Part shown: in pieces, positions 35,731 to 44,451 of the stretch | Layout: the number at the start of each line of letters is the position of its first letter | How positions within the stretch are numbered: the stretch's first letter is position 1 | From: Comamonas odontotermitis | GTDB taxonomy: Bacteria > Pseudomonadota > Gammaproteobacteria > Burkholderiales > Burkholderiaceae_C | Length of the DNA stretch: 64,000 bases | Assembly (NCBI RefSeq): GCF_020080045.1 | Contig: NZ_CP083451.1 | Coordinates: 2,480,001-2,544,000, forward strand | Direction: 5' to 3' | Translations under genes and position numbers: made by a program | The notes under the pieces: model-generated | Database searches by the model: none | What the model was told of the DNA's origin: nothing | Seen by the model: the letters and a program-made list of their open reading frames with translations, nothing else

Positions 35731-38700
35731 TCAGCGCTGCGTCTTTCCGCGACGCGCGATGGACGTGTGGCGCAGGAATGGCAGGAAGGAGAGTGCCAGC
35801 GCCAGCAAGCCCCATGCGCTGAGGGTTGGCACTGGCGTTGCCATGGCCGCCTGTGGCACCACTAGCGCCGTCGGGTCTGCAATGTTGCCATCGGCTACCA
35901 GGTCATCATCCCCCAGCCCGCCGTCCTGCAGCTCAAAGCGCACCACCTGCCCGTTCACTTCCGACGGTACACGGTACCAGTGCTTTTCCTGCCTGTCGGA
36001 TGTACGGCCCCATTTCCACAGCTGCGCGCCCTGCGGCAGCGGCTGCGCGTAGTTCATGGTGACGGAGAGCTTGCCGCCCTGCTCGCAACCGGTGGCATTC
36101 AGCACCATCAGGCCATCGGGCAAGGTGGCACCGGGGCTCGGCAGTTGGGTAATGCCCAGGCTTTGGGCGCTGACATACTGCGGAGGCGCCGCCAGCTTGC
36201 ATCCGGCTCCCTGCAATACCCCCGTCACGCTGCCGCCTGCACCCGGTGTGAGCGCAAAGCTGGTATCAGGATTGCCGGTGGCCGATGCCGTGAACGCATA
36301 GCGTGCGGTAACTGCCGTGTTCACGCCGTCGCTCAGGCTCAGGCCCACACCGGCATCTCCCGGTGCCTGTGCCACAAAGCGCGCCTTGGCCAGCTCACCA
36401 TTGATCTGCGCTGCAGTGCCCTTGAGCTGGGTTCCCGCCTGCTGCGCATCTGCATCAGCAACGCCCTGCACGCTTCCGTTGGTAGCGGTCAGCGTGAGTG
36501 TGAGCTGCTCGCTGTCTGCGTCTTCCACGCTCAGTGCAGCAAGCGGTGCGCTCTGCCCCACCGATATCAGTACCGCGCTGCCAGGAACGCCCTTGATCAC
36601 CGGCGGCTGGTTAACTGGCAGTGCATCCAGGTTCAGGCCCAGCACGATCGGGTTGTGGTCGCTGGAGCGGTAGGCCGTTGCGGCGTAGAAGGACTCGGGC
36701 TTGCCATACTCGGTGTTGTAGTCGAGTACCGTCGGTTCTTCGGCGTTGATGGCCCACTTCACCGCCTTGCCCACCTTGGAGACCAGGGTCGGGCTCACGA
36801 AGATATGGTCCAGCGAGCCCCACAGCCCGTCAAAGGAGTACGAATAGCCGTGCGTCACCTTGGTGAAGCCGTTCGACTCCAGATAGGTGACCGGGTCTTC
36901 CTTGGCATAGGCGTTGAAATCTCCCACCAGAATCACCTTGTCGGTGTCCGAGCCGGTGGGCTGCGTCGCCAGCCAATCCTTGAGCTGCATGGCTGTCTTG
37001 ACCCGCGCCGGGTTGTTGTTGCCCTGGCCATCCAGCTTGTCTTCGTTACCGCCCGTAGCCAGCAGCGAACCCTTCGACTTGAAGTGGTTCACCACAAAAG
37101 TAAGCTGCTCGGAACCTGACGCGGTAGGTACCGAGAAGGTCTGCGCAATCGGCACACGCGCACCGCCCACGCCCGGCGTGAAGGCGTCGTAGGTACCAAC
37201 GTTGGGAACCGCCGCCGCCCCCACAGGCGTAACACGGTCGCTGCGGTAGACAATGGCCACCGTGATCGCATCCGTGCCCGCTCCGGCAATCGTCGCGCTG
37301 CCTCCTTGGTTGAAAGGAGCCTTCACATAATCGTAAGTGGCGCCAGCGGGCTTGTCAGCGTTCGCATTCATGGCGTCCACCAGCAGTGCCAGCGCGCTGT
37401 CGCTGCCAAAGCCGTTGTTCTGCACCTCCATCAGGCCATACACATCGGCCTGCAAGCCAATCAGATTGGCAACGATCTTGGCCTTCTGCCTCTCCAGCTC
37501 TGCCGTATTGTTGGCGCCGCGAATACCGATGCTGTTGCCCAGCGGCGTGGTGAACACATCCTTGGTATTGGTGCTGGTATCGCCCACCTTGCTGAAGAAA
37601 TTGAGTACATTGGCCGATGCCACCTTGACCCCAGCCGCACCCACTGCCGCCTGCAGGTCGGCCACGGTGGGGCGTGCGGCGCCCGTGAAGCTCAGCTTCT
37701 GCGTCGGCTGCACGCGGTAGCTGGTCTGGTAGATTTCCGGCGGAGACGATGCCTGGTAGAACTGGTCGAGCACGCCCACGACGGCATCCACCCCGTCGCC
37801 CGCGCGCAACGTGTTCGATGCAGACAGATCGTTGCCGCCACGGCCCCGCACCACCACCGGATTCTGCTTGCTGCTCAGGTCATCCAGAATGATCTGGCTG
37901 CGCTGCATGGTGTTGGCATACTGCGCATAGCCGCTCACGCTGGGAGCGTTTTCGTCAGTGAACTGCGGCAGGATCTTGTCGGCCGACAAGGTCACATCGC
38001 CAAAGCGGCCGAGCGTGTAGTTGTCCGACACCACGAGCTTGCCGCCTGCGGTGGCCGATGCCACCTTCACCAGCATGCCTTCGTAACGCTCCCAGCTTGC
38101 CATGTCGGCAATCGGCAGCGTGATGGAGATCGGCGTCGGCAGCACGCCTGCGCCCTGCACCTGGAAGGATGTCAGGTTCTTGAGCTGCGTCTGCTTGTTG
38201 TATTCGTCCACCGTGCCACTCAGCTGCACACGCTTGCCCACCGTGCTGTCGTCCACACCGGGGTTCTGGCCGCCATAGTAGACAAAGATGCCTTCCGATG
38301 TGCCGGCATCGCTGTCGTAATTGGCCTCTTCTTCCTGCACATAGAAACCGCTCAGCCCTGGTGCAATGCCGGTCACCACCCCATTGATGGTGACGGGCTT
38401 GCCCAGCAGCGGTGATACCTCGCCAATGCCCTGGATGGCGTGGATGCGGGTGACCGTGGGCGCGGCTCCGGTCGTGAAGCCCAGATCGCCCGTAACCCAG
38501 GCATTGCCCGATGCATCCTGCACCGGCGCACCCACGGCGACAATGCGGTAGGCAGTATCCGGCGCCAGCGCCACGCCTGGGTTGAGCGTGACGGTCCGGC
38601 CGCCGAACACCACCTTGGCTGCGTCCTGTACAGACATCGTGGCGAGCACGGTGGCGCCCTGCAGCAGTTCAAAGCGCCCATCACCCGCCTGCACTGCTTC

Positions 38701-39576
38701 GGAGAAGGTCAACGAGAAGCTGCTCGTCGTGGTTGCGACGCCGGTGGCATTGCTGGCAGGCACGCTGGACTGCAGGGTGGGCGCTGCAGTGTCCGGCCCG
38801 GCCGTCTTGATCACCACGTCATCAATGGCCAACCCATTGCTTGACCCGCTGGCCGTGCGCTTCTGCACCCAGCGCAGCCTCAGCGTCTGGCCCGCGCCCC
38901 AGCCCAGGCCATGCAGATCGCCGCCCACCAGGGGCACCAGGCCTCCGCCACCGCCCTGCGTATTGCCCGCCACGGCGCCAGCGGTGCCGCCGGTCACCGG
39001 CGCTAACCAGCCAAACAGATCACCTGCAGGGTTCCAGGTCTGTACAGAGCCAAAGCTGTCGCCCAAGCCCCACTCCAGGGTCATGCCCTGTCCCGCCGTG
39101 CTGCCGCCATTGCGCCATTGCTCACCGTTGAAGCGCAGGTTCACTGCATCGATGGCCGCGCCGGTGCTGTTGACCAGCGCCAGCGCAATCCAGCCCGCAA
39201 TGGCGCCGGATCCCGGAGATCCGAAATAGGTACCGCTGGAGGCCAGCACGCCCAGTGCACGGTCTGACGCATCGGCCCCAAAGCTGTAGAAACTGCCACC
39301 GGTGCCGCCGCCGCTGCCCACGGCAATCTGCGAGATGGCCGCACCATCCTTGTTGAACAGCGACCAGCCTGCCAGCGTGCTGTCATTGACCCAGGGCGCA
39401 GTAGTGCCGGTATTGGCGAGCGTATTGAAATCCTGCGCGTAGCTGCCGCCAAACGATACCGGCGCCGCCCATGCGCTGGCGGAAACCAGGCTGAGCACCA
39501 GGCCGCTGCACAAGGCATTCAACGGAAATGGAAGACGCAGGCGTGAGGAAGATGGTGTATTTGGTTGGAGTGCCAT
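35731..39576 (-). CDS. ExeM/NucH-family extracellular endonuclease with VPTL-type C-terminal sorting signal
   Basis: 1281 residues. Signal peptide to about residue 38; an N-terminal lamin-tail/jelly-roll-like region (~39-260); a Big_5-type Ig domain (TAAPTLQSSVPASNATGVAT); an OB-type domain (INGVVTGIAPGLSGFYVQEE); then the endonuclease/exonuclease/phosphatase catalytic domain with ASANVLNFF, LMEVQNNGFGSD, VILVGDFNAYA and SSDHNPIVLGL. The C-terminus is Pro-Val-Pro-Thr-Leu (VPTLSAWGLLALALSF) plus a basic tail, the IPTLxxWG exosortase signal. It should be delivered to the outer surface and degrade extracellular DNA, as ExeM does in biofilms. It converges with the LRR-kinase gene. A cell-surface nuclease is well supported; its target is inference. 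Confidence 0.9.
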   Translation of the reverse strand: MALQPNTPSSSRLRLPFPLNALCSGLVLSLVSASAWAAPVSFGGSYAQDFNTLANTGTTAPWVNDSTLAGWSLFNKDGAAISQIAVGSGGGTGGSFYSFGADASDRALGVLASSGTYFGSPGSGAIAGWIALALVNSTGAAIDAVNLRFNGEQWRNGGSTAGQGMTLEWGLGDSFGSVQTWNPAGDLFGWLAPVTGGTAGAVAGNTQGGGGGLVPLVGGDLHGLGWGAGQTLRLRWVQKRTASGSSNGLAIDDVVIKTAGPDTAAPTLQSSVPASNATGVATTTSSFSLTFSEAVQAGDGRFELLQGATVLATMSVQDAAKVVFGGRTVTLNPGVALAPDTAYRIVAVGAPVQDASGNAWVTGDLGFTTGAAPTVTRIHAIQGIGEVSPLLGKPVTINGVVTGIAPGLSGFYVQEEEANYDSDAGTSEGIFVYYGGQNPGVDDSTVGKRVQLSGTVDEYNKQTQLKNLTSFQVQGAGVLPTPISITLPIADMASWERYEGMLVKVASATAGGKLVVSDNYTLGRFGDVTLSADKILPQFTDENAPSVSGYAQYANTMQRSQIILDDLSSKQNPVVVRGRGGNDLSASNTLRAGDGVDAVVGVLDQFYQASSPPEIYQTSYRVQPTQKLSFTGAARPTVADLQAAVGAAGVKVASANVLNFFSKVGDTSTNTKDVFTTPLGNSIGIRGANNTAELERQKAKIVANLIGLQADVYGLMEVQNNGFGSDSALALLVDAMNANADKPAGATYDYVKAPFNQGGSATIAGAGTDAITVAIVYRSDRVTPVGAAAVPNVGTYDAFTPGVGGARVPIAQTFSVPTASGSEQLTFVVNHFKSKGSLLATGGNEDKLDGQGNNNPARVKTAMQLKDWLATQPTGSDTDKVILVGDFNAYAKEDPVTYLESNGFTKVTHGYSYSFDGLWGSLDHIFVSPTLVSKVGKAVKWAINAEEPTVLDYNTEYGKPESFYAATAYRSSDHNPIVLGLNLDALPVNQPPVIKGVPGSAVLISVGQSAPLAALSVEDADSEQLTLTLTATNGSVQGVADADAQQAGTQLKGTAAQINGELAKARFVAQAPGDAGVGLSLSDGVNTAVTARYAFTASATGNPDTSFALTPGAGGSVTGVLQGAGCKLAAPPQYVSAQSLGITQLPSPGATLPDGLMVLNATGCEQGGKLSVTMNYAQPLPQGAQLWKWGRTSDRQEKHWYRVPSEVNGQVVRFELQDGGLGDDDLVADGNIADPTALVVPQAAMATPVPTLSAWGLLALALSFLPFLRHTSIARRGKTQR

Positions 39577-39710
39577 GGGTGTGTGATCTGCTCGAAGAAC
39601 GCCCCACCCTCCCCGGGTGAGATCGGGGCGATTCTTGGCAAATCACATGACCGCGTGATGACCGCTCGCAGTCAGTTTTGTGGCACCGAAGGTTCGGTAG
39701 ATGCGCACCC

Positions 39711-39738
39711 AAAAGAAAAGGGCCGCAAATGCGGCCCT
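39711..39738 (-). terminator. intrinsic terminator after the MetQ-like gene
   Basis: Read on the minus strand: AGGGCCGCA / TGCGGCCCT stem followed by TTTTCTTTT. It ends the 39769-40599 gene. Confidence 0.85.
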
Positions 39739-39768
39739 GGGTCTCGCGCCACGCATGGGCGCTACTGC

Positions 39769-40599
39769 TTACTGCAGGAATGCAGGCTTGGCGTAACCGG
39801 CAAACTTGGTATCGACCACCGTCTTGAACTCGTTGGAGCGGAAGGCCTCGGCCAGGTCCTTGGCCCACTGTGCATCCTTGTCCTTGGTCTTGACTGCGGC
39901 GATGTTCAGATAATGCTCCGGTGTCTTCTCCAGCAGCACAGCATCCTGCAGCTTGAGGCCCGAGGAGATGGCAAAGTTGCCATTGATGATGGCGAACTGC
40001 GCGTCATCAAGCGAGCGCGGCAGGTGCGCCGCATCCAGCGGCAGCAGCTTGATCTTCTTGGGGTTCTCGGCCAGATCGAGCTCCGACACGCGCAGCGGAT
40101 TCACGCCAGGCTTGAGCTTGACCAGACCCGCCTGCTGCAGCAGCAACAGGCCGCGCGCGAGGTTGCTCGGGTCATTGGGCAGCGATACCTTGTCGCCCTC
40201 TTTCAGATCGGCCAGCGACTTGCGCTGCTTGCTGTACACCCCCATCGGCGCGATCGGGCCCTGCACCAGCGCCGTCAGATCGAGCTTGCGGTCGCCCTTG
40301 AACTGGTTGAAATACACCTCGTGCTGGAAGAAATTGGCGTCCAGCGAGCCATCGGCCAGCGCCAGATTGGGCTGCACATAGTCATTGAACTCCACCAGCT
40401 TGACCTTGTAGCCCTTTTTCTGCAGCAGCGGCACGATGCCGGCCTGCAGCTGGTCGATGTTCGAGCCCGCCGTGCCACCGATCACCAGCTGCTTCTTGGA
40501 GGCATCCTGCGCGAGCGCAGGGCCTGCCAGACCCACAGATGCCGCTGCCAGCACAGCGGCGGCGATCAACGAGCGGCGGGTGGAGAAAAAGGTCGTCAT
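39769..40599 (-). CDS. metQ: NlpA/MetQ-family ABC transporter substrate-binding protein
   Basis: 276 residues from the ATG ending at 40599; a farther start at 40626 is less likely. The signal peptide ends in GLAGPALAQD and has no lipobox Cys, unlike classical MetQ lipoproteins. The mature protein follows the family: VIGGTAGSNIDQLQAGIVPL, DANFFQHEVYFNQFK, VSLPNDPSNLARGLLLLQ. MetQ binds D/L-methionine for the MetNI transporter. No metN or metI is next to it, so either another locus supplies them or the ligand differs. Confidence 0.85.
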   Translation of the reverse strand: MTTFFSTRRSLIAAAVLAAASVGLAGPALAQDASKKQLVIGGTAGSNIDQLQAGIVPLLQKKGYKVKLVEFNDYVQPNLALADGSLDANFFQHEVYFNQFKGDRKLDLTALVQGPIAPMGVYSKQRKSLADLKEGDKVSLPNDPSNLARGLLLLQQAGLVKLKPGVNPLRVSELDLAENPKKIKLLPLDAAHLPRSLDDAQFAIINGNFAISSGLKLQDAVLLEKTPEHYLNIAAVKTKDKDAQWAKDLAEAFRSNEFKTVVDTKFAGYAKPAFLQ

Positions 40600-40774
40600 G
40601 TCTACTATGCTCCTGGTGCTGCGCACCTTGTCATGGGTTGGGAATGGGCACAGTATCTGCGCAGCTCTTCACAATCCCAACGAATAATTTCTCCCATTCT
40701 TATACCGCCAAGGCATGAAGGTTTTGACGCCCCCCGAAGCTGGCTCATCAAGAATCGCCGCCTTCGCTTTTCCA

Positions 40775-40801
40775 CAAAAAAAGCCAGCGCATGCGCTGGC
40801 T
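40775..40801 (-). terminator. intrinsic terminator after the lipoprotein gene
   Basis: AGCCAGCGCA / TGCGCTGGCT perfect palindrome with an A run on the plus strand, that is, a T run on the minus strand, 35 bp after the lipoprotein stop codon. Confidence 0.9.
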
Positions 40802-40835
40802 CCCGTACCGGCCCTATACAGGGCTATCGTTTTGC

Positions 40836-41465
40836 TTATTTGTGCTTGCGCTTCTTGCCGCCTTGCTTGCGCTCCGGCTCGCAGGGGGCAGCATTGGTTT
40901 TGACCATGTGCTCAGGCCACAGGCTGTAGCTCAGGTCTTCGTCGGTGCTGCCGTTCACGTTCAGCGGGTAGAGACCAGGCGCAAACTTCTTGCATTCCTT
41001 GTACTGTTCGGCAGGGCTGGTCAGTTCGGGACGCACTTCGTAGCTCAGGTTCACCGCGCCGTCGGACTTGGGGTCCTTGGCGGTCACATCGATCTGGTTG
41101 CCGGTGCGCTTCCAGGTACCACGGTAGAGCACCTGCTTGCCGTCATCGGCCTTGGCCTTGTAGACCACACGATTACCCTTGAGGAATTGCACGCTGAAGT
41201 TGCTGTTGCCTTCGCCGTTGGCAGTGGCGTAGCTCTGCTGCACGAACTTGTTGGCCTTGGCATCGGCGAACTGGGCCGTAGCCTGAGGCACTGCAGGCGC
41301 CGGCGCGGGCTTGGCCGCTTCTGCAGCCTTGGCATCTTCCGCCTTGGCCTCCTCAGCCTTGGCAGCTGCAGCCTGTTCTTCTTTGGATGGGCCGGATGCG
41401 CAGCCTGCCAACAGCAGCGCCGCCAACAGCGCGCTGGTAGCGCCCAGTGGATTCAGTCGTTTCAT
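40836..41465 (-). CDS. lipoprotein with Ala/Lys/Glu-rich stalk, unknown function
   Basis: 209 residues from the ATG ending at 41465 (an upstream start gives an unconvincing 36-residue lead). Lipobox LLLAGC at residues ~17-22. After a 30-residue charged coiled stretch (KEEQAAAAKAEEAKAEDAKA) comes a globular part of about 150 residues with three cysteines (YKECKKF, APCEPERK). No named domain recognised. The very basic tail QGGKKRKHK is unusual. Monocistronic, with its own terminator. Confidence 0.75.
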   Translation of the reverse strand: MKRLNPLGATSALLAALLLAGCASGPSKEEQAAAAKAEEAKAEDAKAAEAAKPAPAPAVPQATAQFADAKANKFVQQSYATANGEGNSNFSVQFLKGNRVVYKAKADDGKQVLYRGTWKRTGNQIDVTAKDPKSDGAVNLSYEVRPELTSPAEQYKECKKFAPGLYPLNVNGSTDEDLSYSLWPEHMVKTNAAPCEPERKQGGKKRKHK

Positions 41466-41645
41466 AGAGACCTCAAGTAATTGGCTCTCGCCGAGCCGGA
41501 TATGGAGGAAAGCCCGCCCGCCACTCACAGCAGCACAACGGCAAACCATAGAAATTATGAATCGACGAGGCAAAAGCGAATCTTTTTACCCATCAATTTT
41601 TTGCGATGCGTTGCGCACACGCTGCATGCGGCATTCCGTCCGCGC

Positions 41646-41672
41646 AAAAAAGAAGGCCGCCCGAAGGCGGCC
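41646..41672 (-). terminator. intrinsic terminator after the 56-residue membrane protein gene
   Basis: Read on the minus strand, GGCCGCC / GGCGGCC with a TTCG loop, followed by a T-rich tail. It lies 42 bp beyond the stop codon of the small gene. Confidence 0.85.
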
Positions 41673-41713
41673 AAAAATTGCCAAAACGCGGCTTGGATGT
41701 ACCCAAGCGGCAT

Positions 41714-41884
41714 CTACCTCCCCCGCAGCACCAGCTGCAAGCCTTTGAGCATGTGAGCGAACGAGTCGGCAGCCTGCGCCGTGGTGTGGGGCCAGACCAA
41801 TACCGAAAAAGCCAGGGCCACTGCAACGATCAATCCAACGAAAGTGGCGAAATCTTGCCAGTGGTAATGCGGATGTTCCAACAT
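41714..41884 (-). CDS. 56-residue single-pass membrane protein
   Basis: MLEHPHYHWQDFATFVGL then a strong hydrophobic helix (IVAVALAFSVLVW) and a short soluble tail. The start at 41884 is set by a perfect AAAGGAGG six bases upstream; a longer start at 41923 has none. A matching terminator follows, so this looks like a real small gene rather than chance. Function unknown; the N-terminal His cluster (HPHYHW) may sit on the cytoplasmic side. Confidence 0.7.
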   Translation of the reverse strand: MLEHPHYHWQDFATFVGLIVAVALAFSVLVWPHTTAQAADSFAHMLKGLQLVLRGR

Positions 41885-42422
41885 GGAGGCCTCCTTTCGT
41901 ACAGGTTGCGTGTTATCCATCATTGGAACCCAGCAACCCGCCTTGTGGTGTCAGCCGAAATCGACAAAGCCCCCATAGCCAATTTGGCAGTTTTTGGGAG
42001 TTTTTTCTCATATTGAGATAAAAAACCACGCAACGCCTTACAAAACAAGCGCGTCAAGCTATTAATTTTGAAGCAATCGTTCCGTCTCAGGGCAGCTTCG
42101 GTAGTACGCTGGCCATGAAAGATGGCTGCAATTTCCCGCCGGATGCGCACCGCTTCCTTGCAAATCCATCTAACTTCTGGCATTTCACTGGCATCTGGCA
42201 GCCATCTTCAGGCATGCATTTCATTGTCGATGGACGCACCCGCCAGCTTGCAAGATGGCGCAGGTGCGACAATACTCGGCAACCCCACAAGCTTGGCGCT
42301 GTCGCACACCTGCCGTGAAGCAAAGCGCTTTCTGCAGTGCATTCGACCCGCACACGCCAAGGCTCCAAAGGGTTCCAAAACTGCCAAACCAGGCTATTGC
42401 TTTCAGCTTTTTTCACCTTGCC
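41885..42422. other. 538-bp intergenic region upstream of the biotin operon
   Basis: The left end carries the promoter of the small minus-strand gene, and 42031-42070 carries a copy of the dispersed palindrome. The remainder, 42,080-42,420, has no convincing gene: the frames there lack ribosome binding sites and look like chance. I looked for BirA- or BioR-type operators ahead of bioM and saw none. Confidence 0.4.
42031..42070 (-). repeat. dispersed ~50-bp palindrome, copy 7 (reverse, degenerate)
   Basis: AACGCCTTACAAAACAAGCG followed by CGTCAAGCTATTAATTTTGA on the plus strand. The left arm is worn but the CAAGCG...AGCTATTAATTTTGA half matches well. Confidence 0.55.
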
Positions 42423-43205
42423 ATGACTGCCATTCCGCCCACCCCGCCAGATACGGGCATCCACCTGCAAGACGTGCACCTGACGCGCGGCGCCCGGCCC
42501 GTGTTTGCCGGACTCAGCCTGTCGCTCACCGAGCGGCGCGTTGGCCTGATCGGTGACAACGGCGCAGGCAAGACCAGTCTCTTCCGCCTGCTGTGCGGGC
42601 TTGAAATTGCAAGCCAGGGACAGGTACACATCGCAGGCCATGATGTGCAAAAGCACCGCGAACAACTGCCCGGCTTGGTGGGCATGATGTTTCAGAACCC
42701 GGATGACCAGATCATCTTCCCCACGGTGGAAGAAGAGCTGGGCCTGAGCCTGCAGTACCAGGGCATTGCGCGCAAGGCAGCCATGGTGCGGGCCCGGCAA
42801 TTTCTGGCCGAGCGGGGCCTGGCCGAATGGGCGCCACGCGCCGTCAGCAGCCTGAGCCAGGGCCAGCGCCAGCAGGTCTGTTTTCTGGCCATGCTGATGG
42901 CTGCGCCTCGGGTAATGCTGCTTGACGAGCCCTTTGCCAGCCTTGATCTGCCCGGCCAGGCGCGCCTGGCGGCCGATCTGGACCGCACAACCGCACAGAT
43001 CGTGGTGTCGACCCATGTGCTCAGCCATGTGCGCCACTTCGAGCGTGTGGTGTGGCTCGCTGGCGGCCTGGTGCGCGGCGATGGCCCGGGCGAGGCCGTG
43101 TGCGCAGCCTACGAACTGGATGTGAAAACACGCTCTAACGCTCAGACAGAGAGCGCAGACAGCTTCGAAAACAGTAGCAAAGCCGCTGTTGCGGTACAAG
43201 GCTGA
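42423..43205 (+). CDS. bioM: biotin ECF transporter ATPase (BioM)
   Basis: 260 residues from the ATG at 42423. All ABC ATPase motifs are present: Walker A LIGDNGAGKTS, Q-loop FQNPDDQ, signature LSQGQRQQ, Walker B VMLLDEPF and switch STH. NPDD-type Q-loops are typical of energy-coupling-factor ATPases. With BioN (6 bp downstream) and BioY it forms the biotin uptake system BioMNY. Confidence 0.93.
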   Translation: MTAIPPTPPDTGIHLQDVHLTRGARPVFAGLSLSLTERRVGLIGDNGAGKTSLFRLLCGLEIASQGQVHIAGHDVQKHREQLPGLVGMMFQNPDDQIIFPTVEEELGLSLQYQGIARKAAMVRARQFLAERGLAEWAPRAVSSLSQGQRQQVCFLAMLMAAPRVMLLDEPFASLDLPGQARLAADLDRTTAQIVVSTHVLSHVRHFERVVWLAGGLVRGDGPGEAVCAAYELDVKTRSNAQTESADSFENSSKAAVAVQG

Positions 43206-43210
43206 CCGGC

Positions 43211-43804
43211 ATGGGTACGCTCTACAGTGACATTCCCAGCTGGCTGCACCGTGTGCCAGCCGGTGCCAAACTGCTGGCACTGGCCCTGTGTGGCCTGGGC
43301 CTGCTGTTTGTCGTCGATATACGCGGCCAGGCCGCTGCCTTTGCCGTGGTGCTGGTGCTGTACGCGAGCCTGGGAGCCGCCTCGCGCCCCACGCGGCGCC
43401 TGGTCGTGGCCGCGCTGGTTGCCTCGGTACTGGTAGGCGCGCTGCATGCCGCCACTGGTCAACCGCTGGTAGGCTTGGCCAGCGGCCTGCGCTTGATGAG
43501 TGCCACCATGCTGGGTGCCATGCTGACGGCGACCACGCGCTTTGGCGATCTGCTGGATGTGGCCGAATGGCTGCTGGCCCCTCTGGCCCGCTTTGGTGTG
43601 CCCGTGGAGCGGCTGGCGTTGCAGTTGGGCCTGATGATGCGGTTTGCCGAGCAGTTTTTTGTGCAGTGGCAGCGCCTGGCAGATGCCTACCGCGTGCGCA
43701 CCGGCCGCGCCGGAGGCCTGCGCCTGTTCGCGCCGCTGGCCATCCACATGCTGGTCACCGCCCGCAAGGTGGCCGATGCGCTGGCGATACGGCTCAAGCT
43801 GTGA
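43211..43804 (+). CDS. bioN: biotin ECF transporter transmembrane protein T (BioN)
   Basis: 197 residues, about five hydrophobic helices, and the EcfT coupling region (AEQFFVQWQRLADAYRVRTG). It links the ATPase pair to the biotin-binding S component. Overlaps or abuts the next gene: a GTG at 43801 could even be used for bioY. Confidence 0.92.
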   Translation: MGTLYSDIPSWLHRVPAGAKLLALALCGLGLLFVVDIRGQAAAFAVVLVLYASLGAASRPTRRLVVAALVASVLVGALHAATGQPLVGLASGLRLMSATMLGAMLTATTRFGDLLDVAEWLLAPLARFGVPVERLALQLGLMMRFAEQFFVQWQRLADAYRVRTGRAGGLRLFAPLAIHMLVTARKVADALAIRLKL

Positions 43805-43839
43805 CGCCGATCCCCGATTTGATTGATGAAAGCCTGTTC

Positions 43840-44451
43840 ATGACCATGACCTCCACCTCCCACCGCGAATCCCGCGCCCAGCGCATTGCCCTGGTGGCAT
43901 TGTTTGCCGCGCTGATGGCCGCATTCGGCATGATTCCCAAGATCGATCTGCCTTTGGGCGTGCCGATCACCGCACAGACCATGGGCGTGATGCTGGCCGG
44001 CTGCATGCTGGGCGCCAGCATGGGCTTTCAGGCGATGGCGCTGTTCCTGCTGGCCGTAGCGCTGGGCTTACCGCTACTGTCGGGCGGACGCGGCGGCATG
44101 GGTGTGTTCTTTCTGCCCTCTGCCGGTTATCTGGTGTCGTGGCCGTTTGCTGCCATCGTGACGGGTCTGGTCATGCGTGCGCTGTCGCGGCCCGCAGGCA
44201 CTGGCCCTGCTTCGCCCAAGCGCCTCACACTGGCCGCATTTGCAGCCTCGGTGGTGGGCGGTGTGCTGGTGGTCCACGTGTTTGGCGTGGTGGGCCTGAT
44301 GCTGCTGGCCAAGCTGAGCCTATTGCAGGCGGTCATCGGCACCCTGGTGTTCGTGCCGGGCGATCTCATCAAGTGCGTGCTGGTGGCCGTCATCGTGCAC
44401 ACCGTAGCCCGTGGCCTGCCCGACTGGCGCTTTGGCGGCCGGGCGCTGTGA
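43840..44451 (+). CDS. bioY: biotin transporter substrate-specificity component (BioY)
   Basis: 203 residues from the ATG at 43840. Six hydrophobic helices and the family signatures PITAQTMGVMLAGCMLGA, LPLLSGGRGGMG and LVFVPGDLIKC. It binds biotin with high affinity. Its stop overlaps the GTG start of the next gene, coupling the synthetase-like gene to biotin uptake. Confidence 0.95.
   Translation: MTMTSTSHRESRAQRIALVALFAALMAAFGMIPKIDLPLGVPITAQTMGVMLAGCMLGASMGFQAMALFLLAVALGLPLLSGGRGGMGVFFLPSAGYLVSWPFAAIVTGLVMRALSRPAGTGPASPKRLTLAAFAASVVGGVLVVHVFGVVGLMLLAKLSLLQAVIGTLVFVPGDLIKCVLVAVIVHTVARGLPDWRFGGRAL

Noticed and set aside
42122..42556. Possible gene upstream of and overlapping bioM
   Set aside because: Overlaps the start of bioM out of frame, has no ribosome binding site and no resemblance to known proteins.
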